This document shows positions 48,849 to 58,739 of a stretch of 64,000 nucleotides of DNA, piece after piece (positions within the stretch are counted from its first letter, which is position 1; every line of letters starts with the position of its first letter). The position numbers and the translations under genes were made by a program. The stretch comes from Symsagittifera roscoffensis (Eukaryota; Xenacoelomorpha; Acoela; Convolutidae). The stretch lies in NCBI RefSeq assembly GCF_963678635.1, contig NC_087066.1, positions 8,275,954 through 8,339,953 of the forward strand, given 5' to 3'. The notes under the pieces are model-generated. The model did no database searches. It saw only the letters and a list, made by a program, of their open reading frames with translations, and was not told where the DNA came from.

Positions 48849-48926
48849 ACGGAGATCTATTTTTCTACAGGTATCCTGAATTGAGGAAACGGAGGCCTTT
48901 AAACAGGTGTCGTGTATTGAAAGTCG
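48816..48926 (+). repeat. Three ~37 bp tandem repeats in BEL leader
   Basis: GAGGCCTATATACAGTTATC, GAGATCTATTTTTCTACAGG and GAGGCCTTTAAACAGGTGTC start three consecutive units, each ending in a ..TTGA.. segment followed by CG. They are too diverged for a recent expansion. Confidence 0.55.
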
Positions 48927-49478
48927 GTTTCTGCAGCTGCCGAATCAAAGCCAGATTCTTGGTCGTGTAAAGGGTTAAACAACAGTACTGCCAATGACTG
49001 AAGTCCACCGGTGACCGCCCAATCTCCTCCAAAACTGTAAGAAGGTTCCAAAACTTTTTCAAAAACCTTTCCATTCGTGCTATAAAATAATATACGATGT
49101 ACTATATGCTAAAAAACTTTCCGCAAGCTAGCAACCGGTAATTTTTCTCATTACCCAAAATTTTTGGACAGTTCCGTTGAACTGAAATATCTTACAGTCG
49201 GTACATAGACAAACTGACTTGACATTTTTTCTCGATACCAAAAATTTTTGGATATATGTGAACGGAATATTAATCAGTGAAATCGGAACATAGACAAGAG
49301 GTACTGGACTAATTTTTTGGATTGGTTTATGACTCGAACCTGCTGACCAAAATTTTCTAAAAATTTTTGTATAAAAAGTTAAAAAATTGCCAAAAAATCC
49401 CCAAAACGTCTCCAGATTTCTGCGAAACTGTGCTGTAAGATGACACCAACCTTATGTTAAGTGGTCTGGTAGCGAAAT

Positions 49479-49557
49479 ATCAGGCAAATTAAGTTGAGTT
49501 TTTTCATCCTCAGGTTTCTTCCGCGTGTGTTGTTGGAACTTAACCAATTTGCCTGAT
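49479..49557 (+). promoter_or_regulatory. Leader hairpin 1
   Basis: ATCAGGCAAATTAAGTT (49479-49495) pairs with AACTTAACCAATTTGCCTGA-T (49537-49557): a 12 bp helix, a CCAA bulge on the 3' side, then 5 more pairs. The loop carries TTTCATCCTCAGGTTT and GTGTGTTGTTGG, both shared with hairpin 2. Confidence 0.7.
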
Positions 49558-49679
49558 CCCCCACCCACCATTGGTGAAACTGAAAGCCAGTTCGCTTCGA
49601 GTAAAACAAAGCCGTTTCAGCCCGTCAGATTATTGACTTCGTTGCGTGACAGTAAAGTTAAGTGGTCAGGTACGGTGAT

Positions 49680-49758
49680 ATTAAGTGAGTTAAGTTGAAT
49701 TCTTTCATCCTCAGGTTTACTCCGTGTGTGTTGTTGGAGTTCAACCGACCTACTTAAT
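49680..49758 (+). promoter_or_regulatory. Leader hairpin 2
   Basis: Second copy, 201 bp downstream with the same 79 bp length. ATTAAGTGAGTTAAGTT (49680-49696) pairs with AGTTCAACCGACCTACTTAA-T (49738-49758), using G-U pairs and two mismatches and keeping the CCAA bulge. Several stem bases differ from hairpin 1 on both strands, so pairing is maintained. It lies 58 bp upstream of the accessory ORF ATG. Confidence 0.65.
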
Positions 49759-49816
49759 TTTCCAACCCCATTGGTACTTAAGCGTAACGAAGCCGTCGCA
49801 TAGGTCCCCTAAGTGT

Positions 49817-50461
49817 ATGGTAATCATTCTAGGAGCTAGTTTTTTGGATCACGCGCTCCGAAAACTTCCCGCTCCGTCCCAGAAGCGCGTCAAAGATACT
49901 TGCTTTACAAAGCCAGGTTTAAGTTTGAACTTTAACGCTAGGGACTCTCAGAAAACGATACAGTACTACCTTCATCACTACTTGTCGCACCGTAACGACA
50001 TTGTAATTTGGCACGACGCCATTAATAACTCGATAAGTAGGCACCGCAGCAACAACAACCGCAAGCTGAGTAGTGAGCAACTTGTCAATTTGTTATTAAG
50101 GTATAGGACAAACATTTGTGCGATCGTATACTGTAGACGGAACGGAACCGAGGATATAGAGGAAAGTTTAGGTTCAACAGGTATTCTCGTTCTCAACGTC
50201 GTTAAAGACTTTATCTCTAAGCGTAAGGCTAAGGACCAGGTACTAATTGAGAAGTACAAAGAGCTTCACCAGCCTCCTTCCCTTGAGTTAAAGACTCTCC
50301 TCCTTCTAAGGCGTTATAGCGCTAATCTTAACATCCTTAAGACACGTAAGAAGCGAAACCGCTTACCCCTCAAAGCTCGGAAAGCTATAAGAAATAGGCT
50401 TCAGGTAGAAGCTTTGAGACGTCAAGTTCCCCCGTCTTGTAAGCTAATGTTGATTTACTAA
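49817..50461 (+). CDS. Accessory ORF upstream of gag, SGNH-hydrolase-like (tentative)
   Basis: The frame is open from further upstream, but the first ATG is at 49817, giving 214 residues. It begins MVIILGASFLDHALRKLP: a hydrophobic strand followed by Gly-Ala-Ser, reminiscent of block I (Gly-Asp-Ser) of SGNH esterases. A KPGLSLNF segment follows, then DIVIWHDAINNSISRH, like the Asn-containing block III, and ICAIVYCRRNG as another buried strand. The last 50 residues are very basic (TRKKRNRLPLKARKAIRNRL). I see no convincing Asp-x-x-His block V, so activity is unproven. It ends 93 bp before the gag ATG and is not part of the usual BEL/Pao gene set. It could instead be a captured host domain or a nucleic-acid-binding protein. 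Confidence 0.7.
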   Translation: MVIILGASFLDHALRKLPAPSQKRVKDTCFTKPGLSLNFNARDSQKTIQYYLHHYLSHRNDIVIWHDAINNSISRHRSNNNRKLSSEQLVNLLLRYRTNICAIVYCRRNGTEDIEESLGSTGILVLNVVKDFISKRKAKDQVLIEKYKELHQPPSLELKTLLLLRRYSANLNILKTRKKRNRLPLKARKAIRNRLQVEALRRQVPPSCKLMLIY

Positions 50462-50554
50462 TGCAAATTTAATTACGTACCAAAACAGTATCTCATTTTA
50501 TTGATTGGTTTCTATAAGTGAGCATCCGTAGAATATTGTCAATTTGTGAAAAAC

Positions 50555-53500
50555 ATGGACGAAAAATTCCAAAGTAAGATACGCAAGTTATTCGAAACCC
50601 GTCTAAATCTAGAAAATGAGCTGCTTAAAGGTCACTCATTATTACTTGAGTACATTGAGAATAATAGTCGCACTACAAAAATTGATAATGCTGTTTACAA
50701 ATGTAAAATTGCGTTGGAAAAAGCTGTCGACGTCAATGAGCAATTAATTAGGTTAGCGGGAAAAACGGAAAATCCTGAAAAAATTATTGCTCAGCAAGAC
50801 CTTTGGCTTAAGAAAGTAACCGAAATGAACGATAAAGTAATGCACGAAGCTCAGAGTTACAAGATGAGCCTTGAACCTTCGTCATTTCCAGCAGCCGGCA
50901 TTACAGGGAGCAAGGGATCTTTACAACAAACTAGGTCTGAGACATCCTCACGCTCGCACAAAACAAGTGATTCAGCAGCACGAGTATCTGAAAACAGGTC
51001 TAAGGTCTCTAATAAGTCTAAGGATAGTAGAAAGCTTGACTCACATAAGTCTGATAAATCTGCTTCCACTCGTCATACGTCGACTGTTCGCACTATGTCA
51101 TCAAGTGAGAAACGGCATGAGTTAGCTTTAGTAAAACGACGCCATGAGGAGCTGGAAAGGCAGTATCAAGTATCTTTAAGACTTAAAGAGCAAGAGAACC
51201 GTCTTAAGTTCGAACAAAGTCAGCTGGAACTAGAGCAATTGGCTGAAAATCATAAAAAGCAACTAATTGAAATGGAATTGAAAGCGTTTGAACTTGAGGA
51301 CAGTTCATCTGAGGTTAGCGAGAAGGTAGCGGAAAGTAACTTAACAGGAGTAAGTCAACCTATTTCAAAGGTAGCAACCGATCGAACTAATGATTGGGTA
51401 GACTCTGTTAGTTCACAAGCACCTCCCGACGTTGCTAGTGCGCCAGGTTTGCAGGCCTTCACTCATGTACCCATTTCGTCAGGACCGACGACTTCCGCCC
51501 TCCTTGCTCATGCAATTCACACCAGTAATAGTCATAACCATGAGCACACAGCATTGAGTGACCCTGGAATCCATAGTTATGGACATCGGGCTATGCCTCG
51601 ATTTGGCAGTGCAAGCCTTTTGCCATTGCAAGCTTCTGTTTCATTCCCAGCCTCTGTTCCATTCCCAGTTAACAATATGCATTCTAGTGCACACGTGTTA
51701 CCAACACCGTCGGCTGTTCCTTTACAGACCATGAGTTCAAGCATAACTAATGGTAGTTTTGCCATCGCGCAACCGGAATCATTACCTGTCCCAATGTTAC
51801 CGGCCCAACCCGGTTCTGGTTTTGTTTCTTTGTCGCCTGCATTTGCTGGTGGTGGCTTCTCATCTTCTGGAGTAAACCCAACGCCGGTTTTCTTTTCGGC
51901 ACCTAATTGCCATGCAGCGCCAGTCCAGACGCCACATAATCTTCCCTTTGTTCCGCATACTGTGTCACCTAATATCAACGATTACTACACAAGTGATGCA
52001 AACTTATGGCGATTGGCAGCTACAACTCCAATCGTCACGCCTGCTCAGTGTTGTAATGCTGGAAACATTTTTTCTAATGTGACAACTATTGTCCCATCGT
52101 GTAACACCGCCGCTCCGTATACTAGTGGTGGGACTGTGTATTTTAATACTCCCCCAGTTCATCCACAACATGTTCCTCATTTTGTCAATCAAACTAATAC
52201 TGGTTATCAGCCAGTCAACGAAGACTACGCACCGTCTCCCGCTTATCCGAACCAAGGTTGTTCATCGGATCGACCTCTCTCCGCTCGTGAATTGGCGGAA
52301 TTATTAATGCATAGCCGCAAAGATCATCTTCCTGAATGGAAGTTAGCCCAGTTTGACGGCAACCCGTTAAACTGGCACGAATGGTTTGGTCAGTTTAAGT
52401 CCACCGTTGATTCCGCTGTTCTCACCGATGATACGAAATTGACATACTTAAAAACGCTCGTCACAGGCAAAGCAAAAACCGCAATTGGGGAGTTTAGTTA
52501 TAGTGGCGTTATGTACAAGGATGCACTGGCCACCTTGCAACGGAAGTTTGGGCAACCACATGCCATTGTTGGTGCGCATCTTGATAAGCTGAATACTTTT
52601 CCTCCACTTAAGATGCACAATTCGGAAAATGTCATTAGTTTCTCCTCTGCCATATCTGGCCTCGTAGCAGTTTTCAAATCATTGTCTTTCAACGATGATC
52701 TAAAGAGTGTTAACCTGTTAAACCAAGCTGTTAGTAAACTTCCGCCTAACCTCAAGGAGGCTTGGTCAATGCATACTGTTAGACATAATTGGCAGCGACC
52801 AACACTCTTAGACTTTAACAACTGGTTGAAAGAAAAGGCCGAGGGGCATGAAAGATTACGTTTACTCAACTCTAAGGCAAAAAACGAGGAACCAGTTAAA
52901 CCAAAAACAACCAAAGTTTTTGCAGCCAATAGCCAGGTAAGTAGTAAGGCTCAGGATAAGTCTAAGTTTCCGCCGTGCGTTTTGTGTAAGGGTAGTCATG
53001 CATTGTGGAATTGTGCTGTTTTTAAGGAAAAGAATGCTACTCAGCGAGCAAAATACGTAGCTGAACAGAAACTTTGCTTCGCTTGCCTCAATGGCAATCA
53101 TAGTTTCCGGCAATGTCCTAGAGCAAAAAAGTGCCCGAAGCCAGAGTGTGATAGCACACATAATGTCTTGCTCCATGGAGCCGAAAGAATATTTCCTCGG
53201 AAGGAAAATTCAAATGTCTCGAATAAGGCTGGAACAAACAAATCCAAGGAGAATACAAACACTTCCACCCATGCCGCTGTTAGTGATGTACATGACATTG
53301 AATCTTCTAAAGGGTTGTTGCCAATTGCAACACTTGGTGTATCCTCGGATGTAACCAGTCTCCTGACGTTGGTTCTTTGTGATAGTGCATCGACTCACTC
53401 CTGGGTGTCTTCGTCACTCGTAAACCGTCTCGGCTTAGTAGGGGAGCCCGTTAACTTGTCAATTAGTGGTTTCAATTCGACCACCGTTGTTGAGACTCAG

Positions 53501-56500
53501 AGGGTCAAGTTTACAGTTTCCTCCGAGCCGAATAATAGTGATTTCGTATTTTCTTTCTGTGCATATGTTAAAGACAACATTCGGATTGGTTCCGAATTAA
53601 TCAATATTGCTGATTTGCAGAATAAATATCCACAATTAGCACCTATTAAGCCCATTCAATATACTTATGAGGACGTTGAAGTTATTATCGGACAAGACTA
53701 CTACCATGCCGTTAGACCCATTGAGTTCATCTTGGGAGATGATAAAAACTCACCGTGTTCCGTTCGCCTACCGATAGGTTGGGTCTTAAGTGGTCCGTTG
53801 CCGCCGTCCGGTAATTCTACTTCTTCGTGTTTCAAGTGTGTTGTTGAAGATTCTTCTCTGACCGACCAGATAAAATCCTGGTACGAGTTGGAATCGTATG
53901 GTGCTTTCAAACAAGTCGATGCCCGTTCCGCCGCGGATAAACATGCTTTATCCATCCTCAATTCTGAAACCGTTCACAATGGCGAAAGATACATTGTGCC
54001 TATGCTTTGGATTGATAGTAATGTCAGTCTACCAAACAATTATTACTCGTCACTCGCCCAATTTAAATCATTGGAGAGAAGGTTAAGTAAAGACCCTGAG
54101 CTGCGCGAAAGATATGCAGAAACAATTAGACAGGACATTAGGAAAGGCTATGTCGTTACCGTCGAACCGCATGATCCACGTAAGCGTTCCGATCGCGAGT
54201 GGTATCTTCCGCACCATCCCGTCGTAAATCCGAACAAGCCGGGTAAGGTGCGCCGAGTCCTTAATGGGGCTTCTAAGTTTCACGGCACATCCTTAAATAA
54301 GTCCTTATTGGTGGGTCTTGACCTACTCCAAAATTTAATTTTTGTGCTTTTGCGATTCCGTCAACATAAGTACGCCGTCTCCGCGGATATAGAGGGTATG
54401 TTCCTCCAGGTAGGAGTCCTTGCCCGCGATCAAATGTCGCTCCGTTTTTTGTGGCGGGAGGATACCACTTCCGATGTGGTAGTTCATCAGTACACTCGCC
54501 ATATATTCGGCGCACGGGATTCGCCTACGTGCGCCAATTTCGCGTTGCGAAAAACAGCAACTGATAATATGTCCACATACCCTGAGGCCGCCTTAGTCGT
54601 AAATGAAAAATTTTACATGGACGATTACTTGGATTCATTCGAGAACGTTACCCAAGCAATTAAAACTAGTCGCGATTTGGTTTCCTTACTAAAATTAGGA
54701 GGATTTAATTTGACTAAATTTGTCAGTAATGCTGATGAAATCACTTCAGCAATGAACCCCGAGGAATCCGAAACCTCATCTCCACCCATCAAGGAAATAT
54801 GTAACGGTGCCGAACAATCATCACACGTCTTAGGTCTTAAGTGGGACCATGTGAAAGACACATTGGTTGTTAGCAGAGGCGTGGATCGTCCTCTCGATAA
54901 AGCAATAACTCAACGAACCGTCTTGAGTTTCGTATCTTCTGTGTTTGACCCTGTTGGGTTAGTAGCTCCATACACTGTTAGGGCCCGTCTTTTACTGAAA
55001 GATATTTGGAAAATCAGTGGTCAAAGTTGGGACGACGAATTGCCAGAAGACATAAGAGATAAGTTTCTCGAGTGGCACTCCGGTCTCCCTCTCTTAGGGC
55101 AATTGACTATTCCCCGTTGTTACTTCACAGAGCCTGTTGATCAAATTGAGCTCCACATGTTCGGTGATAGCTCGCAGGACGTTTTCTGTGCTGTTGGATT
55201 TTTGCGTGCGCGACTCGCGAGCTCGCATAAAACTCAAATATCCTTCATCTTTGGTAAAGCTCGCGTTGCGCCCATGAAAGCGCTATCTATACCGAAGCTA
55301 GAGCTTCAAGCTGCTCTGCTCGCCACACGACTAAAAGATGATATACTGACCGCACTTACCGTCTCTATTAATCATGTCTTTATGTGGACAGATAGTACAA
55401 CAGTTTTGCAGTGGCTAAACTCCACTGAAAAATTACCTGTATTCGTCGCTAATCGTGTCGGCGAAATCCTGGAGTCGACCACTATTGATGAGTGGCACCA
55501 TGTTCTAAGCGGCGATAATCCAGCTGATACCGGTACGCGGGGGATTTCTTCGGAAGCCCTCAAGGATAGCAGCTGGGTTATTGGTCCGAGCATTCTCAGG
55601 ACTACTGATTGGCCGTTTATACCCGACGAACGTGTAATCAATAAAATTCGTTTGAAGGGTCCCTCTTGTGATGTTGATAATTGCTTGGAGACATCATCTT
55701 CTTTCGTCACCGATGTCACATCAATCAAACATCCCGAACACGGGTTCAATTGGGAAAAGTTCAGTTCCTTTACAAGATATAAACGAGTAGTCGCTTTTAT
55801 GTTGAGGGTGTTGCCTTCACATAAGCATTTTCGTGGTAAAGACTTACGAATCACCGACCCTACTGAACTTGATATTGCAGAAAGCAAACTGATTCATCTT
55901 GCTCAGATGGAATCCTTTCCCGTTGAGTTAAAAGCACTCACCGCTGGCAAACCTATTAAGAATAGTAGTAAAATTGCCACATACTCGCCATTTATCGGTC
56001 CCGCTGGTATCATTCGTTCCACCGGACGGATTGTGCGCTTAGTGAATACCGAGTTTGATACTAAGCACCCAATAATACTCGACGCCCGACATACCTTAGT
56101 TCGTTTGTTGGCCCGCAGCCTCCACCATAAGCATTTTCATCAAGGATTAGATTACATGCGCTCCGTTTTAAATATGAAATATGCAATACTTGGGTTGCGT
56201 CGACTACTGCGGTCGATCGAAAATCAATGTGTAACATGCCGTAAACGCAAAGCAAGCACCATCCAGCCAATTATGTCCGATTTACCGGTCGAACGTCTCG
56301 GATACAAGCAACCACCCTTCAATCATACGGGTGTGGATTACTTTGGACCGCTTTACGTTCCGGTTCGCAGAAGCACGGAAAAAAGATGGGGATTTCTTTT
56401 TACTTGCCTCACCACCAGGGCTGTACACCTTGAGATTGTACCGTCTCTGGACACCAGTTCGTGTGTCATGGGCATTGAACGGTTCGTTGCGCGCCGTGGT

Positions 56501-57235
56501 ACGCCAAGCACAATCTGGTCGGATAATGGCACGAACTTCGTTGGTGCGGAAAAGGAATTACTTGCCTGCATCAAGAGCTGGAATGGCATGGCTCCGACCA
56601 TTTTTGCACACAAAGGTGTTACTTGGAAATTTAACCCGCCAGGCGCACCCCATCATGGCGGCTCCTGGGAACGCCTCGTCCGAAGCGTGAAGCGCGTGCT
56701 GTACGATATCCTAGGCAGTAGGCGAGTCACTGAAGAGGTGTTAGGAACAACACTCTGCTTAGTTGAACAGGCTTTGAATTCGAGGCCAATCACTCCCGTT
56801 AGTACCGATTCACGTGAGTTAGAAGCGTTAACCCCAAACCATTTTTTGCTTGGACAACATGCCACAAGCTTTCCTTCGCTTTTACCCGGGGAGCACTTCG
56901 ATCACAAGAAAAGGTACGTGCGAGCGCAGTCATATGCTAACGCGATTTGGTCTCGTTGGCTTCGAGAATATGTTCCCTCGCTGAATAAGCGTGTCAAGTG
57001 GCACACTCATTCTGACTTCACTCTTAAAACAGGCGATCTCGTGTGGGTGATTGAGCCCGATAGTCCGCGTGGGTACTACCCTCTCGCCCGAATCGTCAAG
57101 CTAAACTACGGACAGGACGGTTGCGCCCGATCCGCCCTTGTCAGGACCGCAACCCGTGAAGTCACGCGGCCGACCGTTAAGCTCGCTCCGGTTCTTCCTT
57201 CTTCAGGGGGGGAGGATGTTGCAATGCAAAAGTAG
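50555..57235 (+). CDS. BEL/Pao gag-pol polyprotein (2226 aa)
   Basis: The first ATG in the frame is at 50555; no stop interrupts it. In order: a coiled-coil Gag region (about residues 190-250, rich in Glu, Lys and Leu), a long Ser/Pro/Ala linker, a DUF1759-like capsid region (~585-720), Cys/His knuckles from Cys808 (CVLCKGSHALWNC then CFACLNGNHSFRQC), and a retropepsin with Asp943-Ser-Ala. Reverse transcriptase follows with YMDD at 1354-1357, then RNase H with Asp1538, Glu1583 and Asp1613. Integrase has an HHCC finger ending at CVTC (1892-1895) and catalytic Asp1928, Asp1990 and Glu2039, followed by a DUF5641-like C-terminal domain. All catalytic residues checked are present. The last six codons and the stop lie in the 3' LTR. 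The protein should be cleaved to form particles and copy and integrate the element. Confidence 0.95.
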   Translation: MDEKFQSKIRKLFETRLNLENELLKGHSLLLEYIENNSRTTKIDNAVYKCKIALEKAVDVNEQLIRLAGKTENPEKIIAQQDLWLKKVTEMNDKVMHEAQSYKMSLEPSSFPAAGITGSKGSLQQTRSETSSRSHKTSDSAARVSENRSKVSNKSKDSRKLDSHKSDKSASTRHTSTVRTMSSSEKRHELALVKRRHEELERQYQVSLRLKEQENRLKFEQSQLELEQLAENHKKQLIEMELKAFELEDSSSEVSEKVAESNLTGVSQPISKVATDRTNDWVDSVSSQAPPDVASAPGLQAFTHVPISSGPTTSALLAHAIHTSNSHNHEHTALSDPGIHSYGHRAMPRFGSASLLPLQASVSFPASVPFPVNNMHSSAHVLPTPSAVPLQTMSSSITNGSFAIAQPESLPVPMLPAQPGSGFVSLSPAFAGGGFSSSGVNPTPVFFSAPNCHAAPVQTPHNLPFVPHTVSPNINDYYTSDANLWRLAATTPIVTPAQCCNAGNIFSNVTTIVPSCNTAAPYTSGGTVYFNTPPVHPQHVPHFVNQTNTGYQPVNEDYAPSPAYPNQGCSSDRPLSARELAELLMHSRKDHLPEWKLAQFDGNPLNWHEWFGQFKSTVDSAVLTDDTKLTYLKTLVTGKAKTAIGEFSYSGVMYKDALATLQRKFGQPHAIVGAHLDKLNTFPPLKMHNSENVISFSSAISGLVAVFKSLSFNDDLKSVNLLNQAVSKLPPNLKEAWSMHTVRHNWQRPTLLDFNNWLKEKAEGHERLRLLNSKAKNEEPVKPKTTKVFAANSQVSSKAQDKSKFPPCVLCKGSHALWNCAVFKEKNATQRAKYVAEQKLCFACLNGNHSFRQCPRAKKCPKPECDSTHNVLLHGAERIFPRKENSNVSNKAGTNKSKENTNTSTHAAVSDVHDIESSKGLLPIATLGVSSDVTSLLTLVLCDSASTHSWVSSSLVNRLGLVGEPVNLSISGFNSTTVVETQRVKFTVSSEPNNSDFVFSFCAYVKDNIRIGSELINIADLQNKYPQLAPIKPIQYTYEDVEVIIGQDYYHAVRPIEFILGDDKNSPCSVRLPIGWVLSGPLPPSGNSTSSCFKCVVEDSSLTDQIKSWYELESYGAFKQVDARSAADKHALSILNSETVHNGERYIVPMLWIDSNVSLPNNYYSSLAQFKSLERRLSKDPELRERYAETIRQDIRKGYVVTVEPHDPRKRSDREWYLPHHPVVNPNKPGKVRRVLNGASKFHGTSLNKSLLVGLDLLQNLIFVLLRFRQHKYAVSADIEGMFLQVGVLARDQMSLRFLWREDTTSDVVVHQYTRHIFGARDSPTCANFALRKTATDNMSTYPEAALVVNEKFYMDDYLDSFENVTQAIKTSRDLVSLLKLGGFNLTKFVSNADEITSAMNPEESETSSPPIKEICNGAEQSSHVLGLKWDHVKDTLVVSRGVDRPLDKAITQRTVLSFVSSVFDPVGLVAPYTVRARLLLKDIWKISGQSWDDELPEDIRDKFLEWHSGLPLLGQLTIPRCYFTEPVDQIELHMFGDSSQDVFCAVGFLRARLASSHKTQISFIFGKARVAPMKALSIPKLELQAALLATRLKDDILTALTVSINHVFMWTDSTTVLQWLNSTEKLPVFVANRVGEILESTTIDEWHHVLSGDNPADTGTRGISSEALKDSSWVIGPSILRTTDWPFIPDERVINKIRLKGPSCDVDNCLETSSSFVTDVTSIKHPEHGFNWEKFSSFTRYKRVVAFMLRVLPSHKHFRGKDLRITDPTELDIAESKLIHLAQMESFPVELKALTAGKPIKNSSKIATYSPFIGPAGIIRSTGRIVRLVNTEFDTKHPIILDARHTLVRLLARSLHHKHFHQGLDYMRSVLNMKYAILGLRRLLRSIENQCVTCRKRKASTIQPIMSDLPVERLGYKQPPFNHTGVDYFGPLYVPVRRSTEKRWGFLFTCLTTRAVHLEIVPSLDTSSCVMGIERFVARRGTPSTIWSDNGTNFVGAEKELLACIKSWNGMAPTIFAHKGVTWKFNPPGAPHHGGSWERLVRSVKRVLYDILGSRRVTEEVLGTTLCLVEQALNSRPITPVSTDSRELEALTPNHFLLGQHATSFPSLLPGEHFDHKKRYVRAQSYANAIWSRWLREYVPSLNKRVKWHTHSDFTLKTGDLVWVIEPDSPRGYYPLARIVKLNYGQDGCARSALVRTATREVTRPTVKLAPVLPSSGGEDVAMQK
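57205..57216 (+). promoter_or_regulatory. Polypurine tract
   Basis: AGGGGGGGAGGA lies directly against the 3' LTR start, where plus-strand DNA synthesis is primed. It is within the gag-pol frame (SGGED). Confidence 0.8.
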
Positions 57236-57627
57236 AATAAAACAAGAGTATAGATGCATATAAAATAAGCACAGTTGGCCGAGTGGCCTAAGCTAACGCC
57301 GATTATATGTGTGAAATAACTGTTGACGTAGGTTCGAGTCCCCCACCTGCCCATGTATTACTATACTAAAAACGGGGGTTACATCCTATTTTAACTGTTT
57401 TTTTGGTTCTAATTCGGTTCAGCCTTGATTAAGGTTGACCGCCAAAAAGAGCAATTTGTCTCAAGGACATTACCGACCGGTTCTTGTGGCTAGCTTGCGC
57501 CGTTTTGTACTAAAATGTTCAGATCAATAGAAATAATGCCGAAATTAATTTATTGACCGAGTTATTTGCCGAGAAATATCTCTTATTAATTTAACGAATT
57601 TGGATCAGTTTTGGAGATTAGCGAGCA
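57217..57627 (+). repeat. BEL 3' LTR (411 bp)
   Basis: Starts TGTTGCAATGCAAAAGTAG immediately after the polypurine tract and ends GATTAGCGAGCA. The gag-pol stop codon (57233-57235) lies inside it. It is 35 bp shorter than the 5' LTR because of several deletions. Confidence 0.9.
57269..57351 (+). promoter_or_regulatory. tRNA-like block with A and B boxes (3' LTR)
   Basis: The same block as in the 5' LTR. The A box TGGCCGAGTGG is at 57276-57286 and a B box GGTTCGAGTCC matching the consensus fully is at 57331-57341. The variable middle (GATTATATGTGTGAAATAAC) differs from the 5' copy while both boxes are retained. Confidence 0.7.
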
Positions 57628-58739
57628 TACGCGTAGCAACTTTGGTTCAAACCTTAAAAGATTTTTTTGTTCAATCAGCTGTAATAATTGCATTTTTGCT
57701 GGTGCAGATACTATTGTTCTTGACTTTTGTCATTTTTGTTCAGATTTATTTTAATTTTGTTGACAACAATTGATTTTTTTCTATTTGCTTTCTCGCCAAT
57801 AATGTTTAAAATCTGCCATTTCATTTGAAAAATTAGGAGCAAGTAAGCCTGAAATTTTATCAAATTAGGTGTCAATACAGTTAAAAATTGCAGTAATTTA
57901 GTTCCAAATTGCCACACAAATTTTTTTTCTATGTCAATTCGAGTTGCTGTATGTCGCTTTTCTTCTCACGCTTCTTGACTTCCCGTAGTTTTGCGGAGTC
58001 TCATTTTCTTGAGACAGTAACGAAAAAGCATTTTTTGAAATCTTTTTTCAAAAAACAATCTTTTTTTTATGTCCAGACAAACACGAACGTTTCGGGGTTT
58101 CTTCGTTTTGAAAAAGATTAAATGACCTGTATTTTTATCTTTTTCATTAAATATGGTTCAATGGAATTTTTTTGTTTGAGTTTTTGTTTATTTTTTTCTC
58201 TTAAGTAAGTTTTTTTTTTGTCTGAATGGTTTTAGTTTTGCCTCGGTAGTTAAACCGAAGTTTAATTCCGGTTTCATAATTTTCAAAGCCATTTGATTTT
58301 TTTAGCCAATGTCTGTTTATTTTTGTTTTTTTTTTGATTTTTTTGTATCTATTTTAGTATCAGTTTTTATTTAACCGTTTTTAACTAAGCCAAAAAGGGA
58401 TAAAGAAATATTAGGATATGAAAAATTCGAAATTTTTTTCGGGGAAAGTCTTATTTTCCTTAGCTTTTTGAATTTTTTTAAAATAGTTTTTAGCTTGTTC
58501 AGGTGAGAAGTGTTGATCTTTTTGATCAAATTTGCTTTGATTCTCGCAAATTGAGTTGAAAGTGGTTGTCATTTGCATACTTTTGTCCTATATGAAAATT
58601 TAAGTAAAAATATAATTTCTCATCAGTTTTCAATTTACAAACAAGGATAGCAATTTAAAAACGAAGGCAACAAACTTTTTTCAAATTATTATCGTTTTTC
58701 GGCGTAATGTGATTAAGAATTCTGAACGAAAAACTAGAA
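57628..58739. other. No feature recognised
   Basis: T-rich sequence right of the BEL element with many homopolymer runs. A 70-codon frame at 57909-58121 has no supporting evidence. Confidence 0.4.

Larger units (their letters stand above)
47881..57627 (+). mobile_element. BEL/Pao LTR retrotransposon, 9.75 kb
   Basis: The element is bounded by TG..CA LTRs and contains a primer-binding site 6 bp after the 5' LTR, a 2.2 kb leader, an accessory ORF, one long gag-pol ORF in the order gag, protease, RT, RNase H, integrase, and a polypurine tract abutting the 3' LTR. The domain order, the large Gag coiled coil and the integrase type place it in BEL/Pao. It is clearly richer in G and C than its flanks. 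The five bases before the 5' LTR (AATAT) and after the 3' LTR (TACGC) do not match, so no target duplication is visible. Confidence 0.95.

Noticed and set aside
50857-56865. Several frames opposite or overlapping gag-pol
   Set aside because: Shadows of the long coding frame; none has motifs or an independent reason for existence.
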